A stretch of DNA of 64,000 bases from Spiribacter sp. 1M189. GTDB taxonomy: Bacteria > Pseudomonadota > Gammaproteobacteria > Nitrococcales > Nitrococcaceae. The position numbers were made by a program, and so were the translations under genes. Position 1 is the first letter of the stretch. The number at the start of each line of letters is the position of its first letter. The notes beneath the pieces are model-generated. The model was not told the origin of the DNA. It saw nothing but the letters and a program-made list of their open reading frames with translations, and made no database searches. This document shows, in pieces, positions 24,452 through 33,129 of the stretch. The DNA lies in assembly GCF_040838345.1 (NCBI RefSeq), contig NZ_JBAKFF010000001.1, positions 1,488,001-1,552,000 of the forward strand. Direction: 5' to 3'.

Positions 24452-24994
24452 ATGCGGCGAAGCTCGGACCTGGATGAGGTCTGCTACCCCTTCATTCACG
24501 AAAGCGGCCCATTGTGTGACTTCGAGGTGATCACCGACGAGCTCTGCGGCAATATCGGCGCGGCGATCTCCGGCTCTCCGGCGGACTGCAAGGATATTCG
24601 GGAGGACCTGGCCATGCTGCAGCCGCTCGCGTTTCACCTGAATGGTTCCCTTCGCGGCCGGCTTGCCGTCACCGAAGAAGACCTCGACTGCGCAAAACAG
24701 CGTCTCGCCGATTATCGCGATGAAGCGGCGGGCCGCGCGGCGGGGTTTGTTCTCCCGCGCGGCGAGATGCCCGTGCCCTTCCTGAACCTCTCGCGCTCCG
24801 GCGCCAAAAAGGCCATTCGGCAGATGGTGCGCATTGAGGAGTCCGGCCATGAGGTGCCTGATGTCCTGCCGCGTTTCTGCAACATCCTCTGCAATCTTTT
24901 CTTCGCGATGATCCTGGTGATCAACCAGCGCCGGAACACGACCGAGGTCGCTTTCGTCTCGAAGAGTTACGGACCGAGGACGCGAAGCGACTGA
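24452..24994 (+). CDS. Divergent PduO-type cobalamin adenosyltransferase-like protein
   Basis: A 180-residue helical protein aligning by eye with PduO-type ATP:cob(I)alamin adenosyltransferases. Matches are VITDELCGNIGAAIS (PduO DELNSxIG), LAMLQPLAFHLNG, FVLPRGEMPVPFLNLSR and LPRFCNILCNLFF. The N-terminal ATP loop TRTGDxGxT is absent. The helix RxxxRRAER reads RSGAKKAIR (residues 115-123), losing the conserved Glu. ATG 24452 follows AAAGGAG. Its neighbour is the btu cobalamin uptake operon, which supports a corrinoid link. It may be a degenerate or repurposed enzyme; activity is not predictable. Overlaps btuD by 28 bases, tail to tail. Confidence 0.55.
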   Translation: MRRSSDLDEVCYPFIHESGPLCDFEVITDELCGNIGAAISGSPADCKDIREDLAMLQPLAFHLNGSLRGRLAVTEEDLDCAKQRLADYRDEAAGRAAGFVLPRGEMPVPFLNLSRSGAKKAIRQMVRIEESGHEVPDVLPRFCNILCNLFFAMILVINQRRNTTEVAFVSKSYGPRTRSD

Positions 24995-25728
24995 TAGACA
25001 GGCCCGTACTCGGTCTCGCTCAGATAGGCCTCGATGTTGAAGATGCGGGCCAGATTATCCCGGCTCAGCACCCGGGCGGGAGGCCCATCGGCGACCACCC
25101 GCTGCTCGCCGAGGAGAACGAGCCGTGTGCAGTGTCGCGCGGCCAGTCCCAGATCATGAATGGAGAGCATCACCGTGCGGCCATCATCGGCCAGTGCGGT
25201 GAAGGTCTCCATCGTGCTTATCTGATGGGCCGGATCAAGCCCGGCGATGGGCTCGTCGGCGAGGATGAGCGAGGTCTGCTGCGCCAGCGCCCGGGCAATG
25301 AGCGCTCGGGTCCGCTCACCGGAGGAGAGCTTCGTGACGGCACGATGTTCGAATCCCTGAAGCCCCACCCGCCGGATCGCGTCGGCAACCTGCGTCCGGT
25401 CCTCCGGGCTCGGCCGCAGACCCGGGCCACGATGGGGCATGCGCCCCAGCATGACGAGGGCCTCAACACTGATGGGCCAGGCGACGGTGCGATCCTGGGG
25501 CATCCAGGCCATCGCCCGGGCACGCGACCCATCATCGAGATCGGCCAACGAGCAGTACCCCGTCGCAGGGATCAGGCCCAGAGCGGCCCGCATCAGCGTC
25601 GTCTTGCCGGCGCCATTGGGGCCGATGATGCCGACCAGCTCCCCGGGCTGTATATCGATACTGACATCGCGCAGGACCGGTTGGCCGGCGAGTGATACCG
25701 AGAAGTCGTGCAGGGCGAGAAGACTCAT
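24967..25728 (-). CDS. btuD: Cobalamin ABC importer, ATPase subunit
   Basis: Energises vitamin B12 import through the inner membrane. Walker A GPNGAGKTTLMRA, signature LSSGERTRALIARAL, Walker B LILADEPIAGLD and switch H in LSIHDLG. The FecE/BtuD type is indicated by family pattern. Substrate is inferred from the operon order btuB-btuF-btuC-btuD behind a cobalamin riboswitch. It overlaps btuC by 4 bases and its 3' end overlaps the convergent PduO-like gene. Confidence 0.9.
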   Translation of the reverse strand: MSLLALHDFSVSLAGQPVLRDVSIDIQPGELVGIIGPNGAGKTTLMRAALGLIPATGYCSLADLDDGSRARAMAWMPQDRTVAWPISVEALVMLGRMPHRGPGLRPSPEDRTQVADAIRRVGLQGFEHRAVTKLSSGERTRALIARALAQQTSLILADEPIAGLDPAHQISTMETFTALADDGRTVMLSIHDLGLAARHCTRLVLLGEQRVVADGPPARVLSRDNLARIFNIEAYLSETEYGPVYQSLRVLGP

Positions 25729-26708
25729 GCCAGCTCCCGCCGGGTCTGGTAGATCAAATGCAGGAACAGCGGCGCACCGATCAGGGCGGTGATCACACCC
25801 AGCTTGAGATCCGCCTCGGGCAGGACGCTACGGACAAGGATATCGGCGGCCAGCACCATGACGGCACCCCCCAGGGCGCTGGCGCCAAGCAGCCGCCCGG
25901 GCATCGCACCAACCCAGGGGCGAAGCAGATGAGGCACCACCAGCCCCACGAAACCGATGGTGCCGGCCACGGCCGTACTTGCCCCCACCACCAGGGCTGA
26001 TCCGACAATGAGCTGCCAGCGCACGCGCGCCAGGCGCATTCCGAGTGTCTCGGCGGCGTCTTCCCCCAGCGTGATAGCGTCCAGTGGACGACCCAGCGTG
26101 AGCAGCAACGCGGCACCGGCGATCACAAAGGGCAGCGCCAGCCAGACATGCTGCATGGAGCGGTCGGCCAGCGATCCCATCATCCAGAAAACGATTTCGC
26201 TGGTGGCGAATGGATTGGGTGAGAGGTTCAGGGCCAACGAGACCATGGCACTCGCCAGGGCCGATATCGCGATCCCCGCCAGAATCAGGCTCAGCGTTCC
26301 ACCGCGGCGGCCGGCCAGCAACGTGATCAGCAGAACGCCGGCAAAGGCCCCTGTCAGGGCCGATAACGGCAACCCGAGGGGAAATGTCGCCGCCAGACCG
26401 GTCTGGATAGCGATTACCGCACCCAGCGCAGCACTGCCGGAGATGCCCAGTAAGCCGGGCTCGGCCAGCGGATTACGCAGATAGCCCTGCAGCGCGGCCC
26501 CGGACAGCCCGAGACTCGCACCGACCAGCGTGGCCAGTATGGCCCGGGGCAGCCGGATTTCCTGCATGACCAGCGACAGGGGCGTATCACTGGCCGCAAA
26601 CAACGCCTGCAGGCTTGCCAGCGGACCAATTGCCGCGGGTCCGACGATCAGTGAGACAGTAAACAGCCCCGCTGCCAAGGCCAGCAGAACCGCCAGCAGC
26701 CGGCTCAT
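25725..26708 (-). CDS. btuC: Cobalamin ABC importer, permease subunit
   Basis: FecCD/BtuC-type permease of 327 residues with about ten membrane helices. Family signatures are RLPRAILATLVGASLGLSGAALQGYLRNPLAEPGLLGISGSAALGA and GFVGLVVPHLLRPWVG. Overlaps both btuF and btuD by 4 bases. B12 rather than siderophore substrate is inferred from the riboswitch and BtuF-like binding protein. Confidence 0.92.
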   Translation of the reverse strand: MSRLLAVLLALAAGLFTVSLIVGPAAIGPLASLQALFAASDTPLSLVMQEIRLPRAILATLVGASLGLSGAALQGYLRNPLAEPGLLGISGSAALGAVIAIQTGLAATFPLGLPLSALTGAFAGVLLITLLAGRRGGTLSLILAGIAISALASAMVSLALNLSPNPFATSEIVFWMMGSLADRSMQHVWLALPFVIAGAALLLTLGRPLDAITLGEDAAETLGMRLARVRWQLIVGSALVVGASTAVAGTIGFVGLVVPHLLRPWVGAMPGRLLGASALGGAVMVLAADILVRSVLPEADLKLGVITALIGAPLFLHLIYQTRRELA

Positions 26709-27589
26709 CGCGAGCCGACCAGCTCACCGCGGAGCGCGCCGATCCGCTCGATGGCGGCCAGTACCCGCGGCGTTCCGCATACCCACTCCCGATTGACCAG
26801 GCCGCGACGGGCGCCAAACCGGGCCACCTCATCCAGCACAGGATGCTGCATGATGGCCTGCGAGCGGGAATAGCCCCGATTGCGACTGCCGGTAATGACC
26901 AGCTCCGGCTCCGCCACCACCAGTTGTTCCAGGGGCAGATGCCCGCCGCCGGCAATACCCAGTCGCGAGGCAATGTTATTGAATCCGGCCGCGCGGACGA
27001 TATCTCCCACCAGGGTGTCCTCCCCCCGGGTGTAGCCGTTGGGGAAGTATAAGGCCGCCTCCGGCGGATCCAGCGGCTCGCCGGAGAGCATGGTCATACG
27101 CCGGTCAAATGCCTCGACCAGCTCGCGGGCCCGCTCGGTTCGTCCCAGCAGTTCACCCATTCGAAGGAGGTTGCGGCGGACATCGTCCAGCGAGGTGGCC
27201 GGTTCGAACACCGCCACGGGGATGCCGAGCCGCTTCAACATGGCGACGGTGACACCGGCACTGAAACGCCCGGCAATCACCAGGTCCGGGTCAATCAGAT
27301 GGATCTCCTCGGCCCGGCCGTGGTTGACGGGATAGGCCTGCGCCTCATCGGCCATCGCCGAGCTGATCGGGTCACGCGACAGTGCAGAGACGGACGCGAG
27401 CTGACTCTCGCCCGCCACCAGCATGGCCAGCTGATCGGTGCAGAGGTTCATCGAGACGACACGCTGGGGCGCAGATGACGCCACTGCGGATGCCTGGTGA
27501 CTCAGCGCCACCAACACGATCATGACCCCAGCCAGAATCCAGTCCTGCCTGCCCAGCCAGAGCGGGACAACCGAAGAGAAGGTCACCAT
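26705..27589 (-). CDS. btuF: Periplasmic cobalamin-binding protein
   Basis: Class III substrate-binding protein. The N-terminal hydrophobic segment (ILAGVMIVLVALSHQASAVA) is a signal sequence. The mature part begins with QRVVSMNLCTDQLAMLVAG, a BtuF-like pattern, and continues with HGRAEEIHLIDPDLVIAG and LPLEQLVVAEPELVI. ATG 27589 overlaps the btuB stop by 7 bases; ATG 27640 would add residues that lie within btuB. 294 residues. Delivers corrinoid to BtuCD. Confidence 0.88.
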   Translation of the reverse strand: MVTFSSVVPLWLGRQDWILAGVMIVLVALSHQASAVASSAPQRVVSMNLCTDQLAMLVAGESQLASVSALSRDPISSAMADEAQAYPVNHGRAEEIHLIDPDLVIAGRFSAGVTVAMLKRLGIPVAVFEPATSLDDVRRNLLRMGELLGRTERARELVEAFDRRMTMLSGEPLDPPEAALYFPNGYTRGEDTLVGDIVRAAGFNNIASRLGIAGGGHLPLEQLVVAEPELVITGSRNRGYSRSQAIMQHPVLDEVARFGARRGLVNREWVCGTPRVLAAIERIGALRGELVGSR

Positions 27590-29478
27590 GACGCCGCCAT
27601 GCCGATATAGCCCGCGCGCCCCCGGGTCGCATATCCCCATACCTCGGTGTAGTCCTCATCGAAGGCATTCGTTATGCGCCCGGTCAGGTCGATATGATCC
27701 GTGAGTGAATACCGCGCCGCGAAGTTAACCACGGTGAATGCCGGGATCTTGGCGAAGGGGTTGCCTTCCTTGTAGAACTGCTGGTCGTAGAGGTCGCGGA
27801 CGTAGCGAAGGTCCCCGGAGAGTGTCAGTGGCAAACGGGAAGCCCGCCAGGTCGTGTTGAGGCCGAATTCGTGCATTGGACGCCGGCCCTCAACCGACCC
27901 CTCGTCATTGGTCGAGCGGGTATAGGTATAACTCAGACCGAAATCCACCGATTCGGCCGGACGAAATTCGGTCGAAATCTCTATGCCCTCGCGTCTGCTA
28001 TCGCTCTGTCGATTTGTTGCCTGAAAGTAGGTTTTCTCGCCTGTTGACTTATCGGTTAGTTCTTTAGCGAAGATCTCGTCTTCCAGCGTCTCGTTATAAT
28101 AGGTCAATGCGACCAGACCGCCATCATCGGGAAAAGACCACTCCAGACCGATATCAAAACCCAGATTCTTCTCGGGCTTTATGTCGCGATTCGGCTCATA
28201 GACCAGATTGAAAAAGGGAAAGTCGCCACCGTAGATATCAAAATACGACGGATAGACAACGGCACGACCCACAGAAGCATGAGCCCGCAAAGAGGGCTCA
28301 AAGTAATAGGAGCCTGCCAGGTTCCAGGTTACCGAATTGGAGAAATCATCACTGGTATCAAGCCTGACACCCGTCTGCGTGGAGAAGTCATCGGAAAGAA
28401 AGCCCCGATACTCGATCGCATAGGAGCGATTTTTTCGCTCATCCGTTGAACTCTTGGCGGAATCTTCCTTTGATTCCAGCAGCAGGCTCACGAGCTGATC
28501 GCTTGATGCGGTTGGTCTGTCATCCAAAGCGTACTGCCCACGATACTTGTAGATGCGTGTCGTCTGATCCCCGATCGCAGTATTCGCGGTCTGGTTGCCG
28601 ATATCCTCCAGGGTCACCCGGCTAGTGGAAGCGCCGGTCGGCGAGGTGTAGTCGAGGAAAGCTTCGATCGAGCGCTCCAGAAGCTTGTTGGTCTTATCGA
28701 TGTCATCAACAACGTAGGTGTCCTCACTGGTTGCGCCGAATGGCGCATCGTCCAGATCATATCGCCCATCAGCCAATCGGAAGGAAAATCCAGCATCGAG
28801 TTGCTCCGTCAGAGCGAGTCGCCCTTTTGAGGTGAAGCTCTCCCAGCTCGTCGAATCCCTCTCTCCGCCATCACCACTCAGGTCATAGCCCTTGTCATGG
28901 AGGTTATCCACCGTCACTGACAGATCACCACGCGGTACCCCGTAGGTGAGAAAAGCACTCTGCCGGTCGCCTTCGCCGAACTCGAAGCTCGCGCCCCGTG
29001 ATACCCCCGCGGCAGGCCGGCGCGTAATGATATTGATCACGCCCGAGGCGGCGTCGGTGCCATATGGAACGGACTGCGGCCCTCTGAGCACCTCGATCCG
29101 GTCGATGTTCGCAATGTCGAAACTCCGCAGGTCATAGCCGCTGTCGCCTGCGGCGACACGCACCCCGTTGACGAGGATCAGCACATGGTTTGCCTCCCCG
29201 CCCCGGATACGGACCTGGCGGTCGCTTGGTCCGGTTCCGGTCACGGATACCCCGGGTTGCGCTTCCAGCGCCTGCTGCACCGTGACGAAGCCACGGTCCT
29301 CGATCTGCTGCCGGGTAATCACGGTATTGGATCGCCCGAACTCATCGGCGGCGACCGGCGAGATACCGCCGGAAACAATGATGGGTTCGAGCTCGGTGGT
29401 GCTGCTGGACTGGGCGTACACGTAGGTGGGCACGCCGGCGGCGATGGCCAGCGCGGTGGTGGCAAATGCCTTTTTCAT
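27583..29478 (-). CDS. btuB: TonB-dependent outer-membrane cobalamin receptor
   Basis: Outer-membrane transporter of 631 residues. Signal peptide MKKAFATTALAIAAGVPTYVYAQ. The plug domain has VITRQQIEDRGFVTVQQALEAQPGV, QVRIRGGEANHVLILVNGVR and IEVLRGPQSVPYGTDAASGVINIIT. The 22-strand barrel ends with the aromatic terminus GYIGMAASW. Cobalamin specificity follows from the upstream riboswitch and downstream btuFCD. Codon use between about 27.9 and 28.9 kb is visibly more A/T-rich than its neighbours, suggesting transfer or relaxed loop evolution. Confidence 0.92.
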   Translation of the reverse strand: MKKAFATTALAIAAGVPTYVYAQSSSTTELEPIIVSGGISPVAADEFGRSNTVITRQQIEDRGFVTVQQALEAQPGVSVTGTGPSDRQVRIRGGEANHVLILVNGVRVAAGDSGYDLRSFDIANIDRIEVLRGPQSVPYGTDAASGVINIITRRPAAGVSRGASFEFGEGDRQSAFLTYGVPRGDLSVTVDNLHDKGYDLSGDGGERDSTSWESFTSKGRLALTEQLDAGFSFRLADGRYDLDDAPFGATSEDTYVVDDIDKTNKLLERSIEAFLDYTSPTGASTSRVTLEDIGNQTANTAIGDQTTRIYKYRGQYALDDRPTASSDQLVSLLLESKEDSAKSSTDERKNRSYAIEYRGFLSDDFSTQTGVRLDTSDDFSNSVTWNLAGSYYFEPSLRAHASVGRAVVYPSYFDIYGGDFPFFNLVYEPNRDIKPEKNLGFDIGLEWSFPDDGGLVALTYYNETLEDEIFAKELTDKSTGEKTYFQATNRQSDSRREGIEISTEFRPAESVDFGLSYTYTRSTNDEGSVEGRRPMHEFGLNTTWRASRLPLTLSGDLRYVRDLYDQQFYKEGNPFAKIPAFTVVNFAARYSLTDHIDLTGRITNAFDEDYTEVWGYATRGRAGYIGMAASW

Positions 29479-29640
29479 GTTGTTGAGGCCTTTCTTTCCC
29501 TGGCGGGATGGCTCCCGCCGACAGACACACGAGGTCTGCGAAGGCCCTCATCGGACAGCCCACCGCAGACCGGCGACTGTCACCTCTGCGGTAGTGCCGC
29601 TTCCCTGGCGCGCCCCGCACCGGAAATGGGTGATCGCCTC

Positions 29641-29797
29641 GGCAGGTCTCCTGGCTCACGGGTCGTTGCTTGGCCCCGCCTTCCCATCGCATCCGCGACA
29701 GTGGCATCCGGGGGCTTCGCTCGCCGCTTACAGTTGCGGGGGCAGCCGCAGCTTTGCACTGCGTTCCCTTTTAATCCGATGCCTTGGCACCGGAACC
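29641..29797 (-). promoter_or_regulatory. Adenosylcobalamin riboswitch
   Basis: Read on the minus strand, the leader carries the conserved cobalamin aptamer core. It has AAAGGGAACGCAGTGCAAAG, then GGCTGCCCCCGCAACTGTAA (the B12 box region), then CCACTG, GGGAAGGC and GAGCCAGGAGACCTGCC at the 3' boundary. It lies 162 bases upstream of btuB. A downstream 7-bp stem-loop (29502-29519, GGCGGGA/TCCCGCC) sits just before the btuB ribosome site and may belong to the expression platform. Adenosylcobalamin binding is expected to repress btuBFCD. Confidence 0.95.
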
Positions 29798-29809
29798 GAA
29801 GTCACTAAA

Positions 29810-29838
29810 AGTGTGCAATGGATCGGACGGGGGTTCAA
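29810..29838 (-). promoter_or_regulatory. Possible promoter of the btu operon
   Basis: Minus strand: TTGAAC (29838-29833), 17-base spacer, CACACT (29815-29810). The -35 is good and the -10 matches only three of six consensus positions. It lies immediately upstream of the riboswitch and overlaps the trmB 3' end. Confidence 0.35.
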
Positions 29839-30530
29839 GTTGAGGGGGTGTGCCGCTGCAGGATCAGATCGAAGACATCATGGCCCTTGCGCACGCCACG
29901 GCGCTCAAATCGCGTGCCGGGGCGATCACCGGGGTCCGGGGCGTAGCCGCCGTGGGAGTTGTGCAGACGCGGCTCGGCGTCGGTGAGCTCCAGCATCCAC
30001 TCGGCATACTCGGCCCAGTCGGTGGCCATGTGCAGAAAACCGCCGGGCTGAAGCCGGTCAGCCACCGTGGCCAGCCACGGCGCCTGGACCATGCGGCGCT
30101 TGTGATGCCGCTTCTTTGGCCAGGGATCGGGGAAGAAGAGCTGCAGGCCGGCCAGAGAGGCTGAAGGCACACCCTGACGCAGCAGCTCGCTGGCATCGGC
30201 CAGAAGGACTTTGAGGTTGGTGATGCCGTCGGCCTCAATGCGCCGAAGCAGCCGACCGGTACCGGCGCGATACACCTCAACGCCCATGTAGTTGCGCTCG
30301 GGGTGGGCAACCGCAATCTCGGCCAGTGCCTCACCATCTCCAAAGCCGATATCCAGCACCAGCGGTGCCGGCCGCGCGAACAGGGCGCTGATGTCGAGCA
30401 GCCCCGAGGCCGCCGTCCAGTCAATGCCGTACAGCGGATACAGCTCATCGAGGGCGCGCTGCTGGCCGGTGGTGAGCCGGCCCTCGCGACGGACGAAGCT
30501 GCGGATGGGGCGGTGCGTGGGTTGGCTCAC
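29835..30530 (-). CDS. trmB: tRNA (guanine46-N7)-methyltransferase
   Basis: Makes m7G46 in tRNA variable loops. SAM motif [36 protein letters not shown], and the signature [21 protein letters not shown] are diagnostic. GTG 30530 gives [20 protein letters not shown], the expected N-terminus, and overlaps the thiG stop as GTGA. The open frame further upstream is antisense-like noise. 231 residues. thiS-thiG-trmB is a common gammaproteobacterial order. Confidence 0.95.
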   Translation of the reverse strand: MSQPTHRPIRSFVRREGRLTTGQQRALDELYPLYGIDWTAASGLLDISALFARPAPLVLDIGFGDGEALAEIAVAHPERNYMGVEVYRAGTGRLLRRIEADGITNLKVLLADASELLRQGVPSASLAGLQLFFPDPWPKKRHHKRRMVQAPWLATVADRLQPGGFLHMATDWAEYAEWMLELTDAEPRLHNSHGGYAPDPGDRPGTRFERRGVRKGHDVFDLILQRHTPST

Positions 30531-31324
30531 GCGCCGCCTTGCCAGAAGGTGCCCTCCAGCGGCGAGCTGGCGGCGGCGAAACGGCGCATCGGCATACGGC
30601 CGGCCAGGAATGCCTCGCGCCCGGCCTCGATGCCCTTGCGCATGGCGGAGGCCATGCCGACAGGGTTCCTCGCCGCGGCGATGGCGGTGTTCATGAGTAC
30701 GCCGTCGCAGCCCAGCTCCATGGCCACCGCTGCATCGGATGCCGTGCCAACGCCGGCATCCACGATAATGGGCACGCCGGCGTTCTCGATGATCGTCATC
30801 AGGTTGTAACGGTTCTGGATACCCAGCCCGGAACCGATGGGTGACGCCAGCGGCATGACGGCCACGCAACCCATCTCCTCGAGTCGCTTCGCGGCAATCG
30901 GATCATCGCTGGTGTAGACCATGACCTCAAAGCCATCGGCCACCAGCTTCTCCGCCGCCTCCAGCGTGGCGGGCACGTCCGGATAGAGTGTTTTCTGGTC
31001 ACCCAGCACCTCGAGCTTGACGAGGTTGTGACCATCCAGCAGCTCACGGGCGAGCCGGCAGACGCGCACCGCGTCATCGGCCGTATAGCAGCCCGCCGTG
31101 TTCGGCAGAATGGTGAATTCGCTCGGGGGAATGACGTCGAGAAGGTTTTCCTCGTCGGCATTCTGGCCGATGTTGGTCCGGCGAATGGCGACGGTAACGA
31201 TTCCGGCGCCACTGGCGCGAATCGCCTCGCCGGTCTCGGCCATATCCCGGTATTTGCCGGTACCCACAAGCAGCCGCGAGCGGAACTGACGGCCTGCAAT
31301 GGTGAGGATATCCTGGTCGGTCAT
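30527..31324 (-). CDS. thiG: Thiazole synthase
   Basis: Forms the thiamine thiazole ring from deoxyxylulose phosphate, dehydroglycine and ThiS thiocarboxylate. [12 protein letters not shown] at the start, VTVAIRR, the KLEVLGD region and [31 protein letters not shown] near the C-terminus are characteristic. 265 residues from ATG 31324, with AGAGG upstream. Follows thiS by 16 bases. Confidence 0.97.
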   Translation of the reverse strand: MTDQDILTIAGRQFRSRLLVGTGKYRDMAETGEAIRASGAGIVTVAIRRTNIGQNADEENLLDVIPPSEFTILPNTAGCYTADDAVRVCRLARELLDGHNLVKLEVLGDQKTLYPDVPATLEAAEKLVADGFEVMVYTSDDPIAAKRLEEMGCVAVMPLASPIGSGLGIQNRYNLMTIIENAGVPIIVDAGVGTASDAAVAMELGCDGVLMNTAIAAARNPVGMASAMRKGIEAGREAFLAGRMPMRRFAAASSPLEGTFWQGGA

Positions 31325-31340
31325 GTTGCCTCTTTCTGCT

Positions 31341-31562
31341 TCAGCCGCCGCCGATGGCGCGGATGATCTCGACCCGGTCTCCATCCTGAAGTCCGGTGGC
31401 CGCGTATTCACTGCGTGGCACCACGTCCTCGTTGTGTTCAACGGCGACGCGCTGACTGCCCATGTCCATGCGCTCGAGCAGTTCTTCGAGCGTGCAGCGG
31501 GCTGGCACGGTAAAGGGCTCGCCGTTGACGCGAATGGTGATGTCCGGTGCAGGGGAATTCAT
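31341..31562 (-). CDS. thiS: Sulfur carrier protein ThiS
   Basis: A 73-residue ubiquitin-like protein ([22 protein letters not shown]) ending in Gly-Gly-Gly after IIRAIGGG. The C-terminal Gly becomes the thiocarboxylate that donates sulfur to ThiG. The family usually ends AVQGG; the extra Gly here is a minor variation. Confidence 0.93.
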   Translation of the reverse strand: MNSPAPDITIRVNGEPFTVPARCTLEELLERMDMGSQRVAVEHNEDVVPRSEYAATGLQDGDRVEIIRAIGGG

Positions 31563-31646
31563 GTCGACATTATAACGCAGACGGGCTTATCCAATTCATC
31601 ACAGGGCTTGCCGAAATTGATCAAAACCGGATACTAGGACTCCGAC

Positions 31647-31720
31647 GCGGCTGTAGCTCAATGGTAGAGCGCTGCCCTCCCAAGGCAGTGATGCCGGTTC
31701 GATCCCGGTCAGCCGCTCCA
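31647..31720 (+). tRNA. tRNA-Gly (anticodon CCC)
   Basis: Cloverleaf with perfect 7-bp acceptor stem GCGGCTG/CAGCCGC and encoded CCA. The D arm is GCTCAATGGTAGAGC and the anticodon stem-loop CTGCC-CTCCCAA-GGCAG has CCC at positions 34-36. The T loop is TTCGATC. The 3' 12 bases overlap, antisense, the stop end of the [2Fe-2S] protein gene. Confidence 0.95.
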
Positions 31721-31990
31721 GTTCTCCCGCGTCTCGATGACGTCGCCCGGCCGGGCAGGCGTCTGACAGGCCGCCGCCTCCCGGCCATTGATGCGCACAC
31801 GGCAGCGCTGACACTGGCCAATGCCGCAGAACCAGTCGGGCGGAGTCACCCGGCCCTCGGCCACCGCGTCGGCGCAGAGCAGCGCGGCAAGAACGCTCAT
31901 GCCGGCCGGCAGTTCATGTTCCACCCCGTCGATGGCGACCATGATGCGCTCGCCGGAATCACGCACCGGACGAAACCCCTGCCCACTCAT
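31709..31990 (-). CDS. Small [2Fe-2S] subunit of a hydroxyproline-type dehydrogenase
   Basis: A 93-residue plant-type ferredoxin-fold protein with the cluster motif CGIGQCQRC and a distal Cys in AACQTP. It corresponds to the small subunit of heterotrimeric flavin dehydrogenases (D-hydroxyproline dehydrogenase, HcnA-like N-domains). It overlaps the FAD oxidoreductase gene by 4 bases. With the next two genes it forms the presumed cis-4-hydroxy-D-proline dehydrogenase. The last codons run antisense into the tRNA-Gly 3' end. Confidence 0.85.
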   Translation of the reverse strand: MSGQGFRPVRDSGERIMVAIDGVEHELPAGMSVLAALLCADAVAEGRVTPPDWFCGIGQCQRCRVRINGREAAACQTPARPGDVIETRENWSG

Positions 31991-33129
31991 AGGAAACGCC
32001 CCGGATGCAACCGACCGCCATAGGGATGAGTGATGCCCTCCGCCAGCGTCTCAGCCACGATTTCACCGGTTATCGCCGCCAGGCCGTGGCCCGCACCCTC
32101 ATGTCCGGTCGCCGCGATGACACGCTCCGCGCCGGGCAGCGGGCCGATGATGGGCAGTCCATCCCGGGAGAAGGGCCGCAACCCGGCATAGGCGCGGATG
32201 ACCCGCAACCGCGCCAGATCCGGCACAACCCCAACGCAGTCGGCCAGCAGCCGCTGCACCGTCTCCATGTTGACGGTCATGTCGAACCCGGCGAACTCCC
32301 GCGAACTCCCGCAGAGGATGGTCCCACTGCGGGTGGCCTCGATGATGGCCGCCGTCTGCACCGCCGTCCCGTCGATCTCGGTGCTCTCGGCCGCGGCCTG
32401 ATAGCCGAAGTCGGCGATCTTGGAGTTGACCGCCACATCCCCGCGCTCCAGCACGGCAATATGGCCCTTGCGCGGTTCGATCGGCACGGAGAGCCCGAGC
32501 GGCTTGAGCACCTCGTTCGTCCAGATACCCGTGCACAGGCAGACGTGCCCGGCGGTCACCGTCTCCCCTCCGGCCAGTGTCACCACCACCCGATCATCGG
32601 TCGGCTCAAGTTGCTCGATTGCCTGATAGAAACGGTATTCCACGCCCGCCTCGCGCAGGTGCCGGGCGATCTGATAACAGGCGAGCATGGGCTGTACCTG
32701 GGCATCCCCGGGCCAGTGCCCTACGGCCACCGTATCGGGGCCCAGATGCGGCTCGAGTGCCTCCCAGCCCGATTCCAGGAAACGGCAGTCGATCCCGTCC
32801 GCCTGCTGGGCGCGGACCAATTCCGCCAGCCCTTCGGCCTCGGTCGGTGAGCGTGCCACCACGGTCGATCCCTTGGGGTCGAACTCACAATGATTGCCGT
32901 ACCGCTCGGCAAAGCGGTGCCACGCCTGCAGGCTGCGATGAGAGAGCTCGAGCATGAGCCCGGGAGACTTGTCCGAGCAGAGCAGGTTACCGTCACTGCT
33001 GCGCGACGTCCCCGGCGCCAGACCGGCGCGATCGACGACCATCACCCGGAGGCCGCGCTCATGCAGGGCGAGCGCGACAAAGCTGCCGATGATCCCACTG
33101 CCGACCACGACGGCATCAACGTGGGCCAT
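31987..33129 (-). CDS. FAD-dependent D-amino-acid (hydroxyproline) dehydrogenase subunit
   Basis: DAO-family oxidoreductase of 380 residues. The Rossmann FAD motif is VVVGSGIIGSFVALALHERG. HVCLCTGIWTNEVLKPLGLSVPIEPRKGHIAVL and the C-terminal FSRDGLPIIGPLPGAERVIAATGHEGAGHGLA bind FAD and substrate. Context (three-subunit cluster beside hydroxyproline epimerase and deaminase genes) suggests oxidation of cis-4-hydroxy-D-proline to pyrroline-4-hydroxy-2-carboxylate. Glycine, sarcosine or other D-amino acids remain possible by homology alone. Start overlaps the preceding gene by 14 bases. Confidence 0.85.
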   Translation of the reverse strand: MAHVDAVVVGSGIIGSFVALALHERGLRVMVVDRAGLAPGTSRSSDGNLLCSDKSPGLMLELSHRSLQAWHRFAERYGNHCEFDPKGSTVVARSPTEAEGLAELVRAQQADGIDCRFLESGWEALEPHLGPDTVAVGHWPGDAQVQPMLACYQIARHLREAGVEYRFYQAIEQLEPTDDRVVVTLAGGETVTAGHVCLCTGIWTNEVLKPLGLSVPIEPRKGHIAVLERGDVAVNSKIADFGYQAAAESTEIDGTAVQTAAIIEATRSGTILCGSSREFAGFDMTVNMETVQRLLADCVGVVPDLARLRVIRAYAGLRPFSRDGLPIIGPLPGAERVIAATGHEGAGHGLAAITGEIVAETLAEGITHPYGGRLHPGRFL

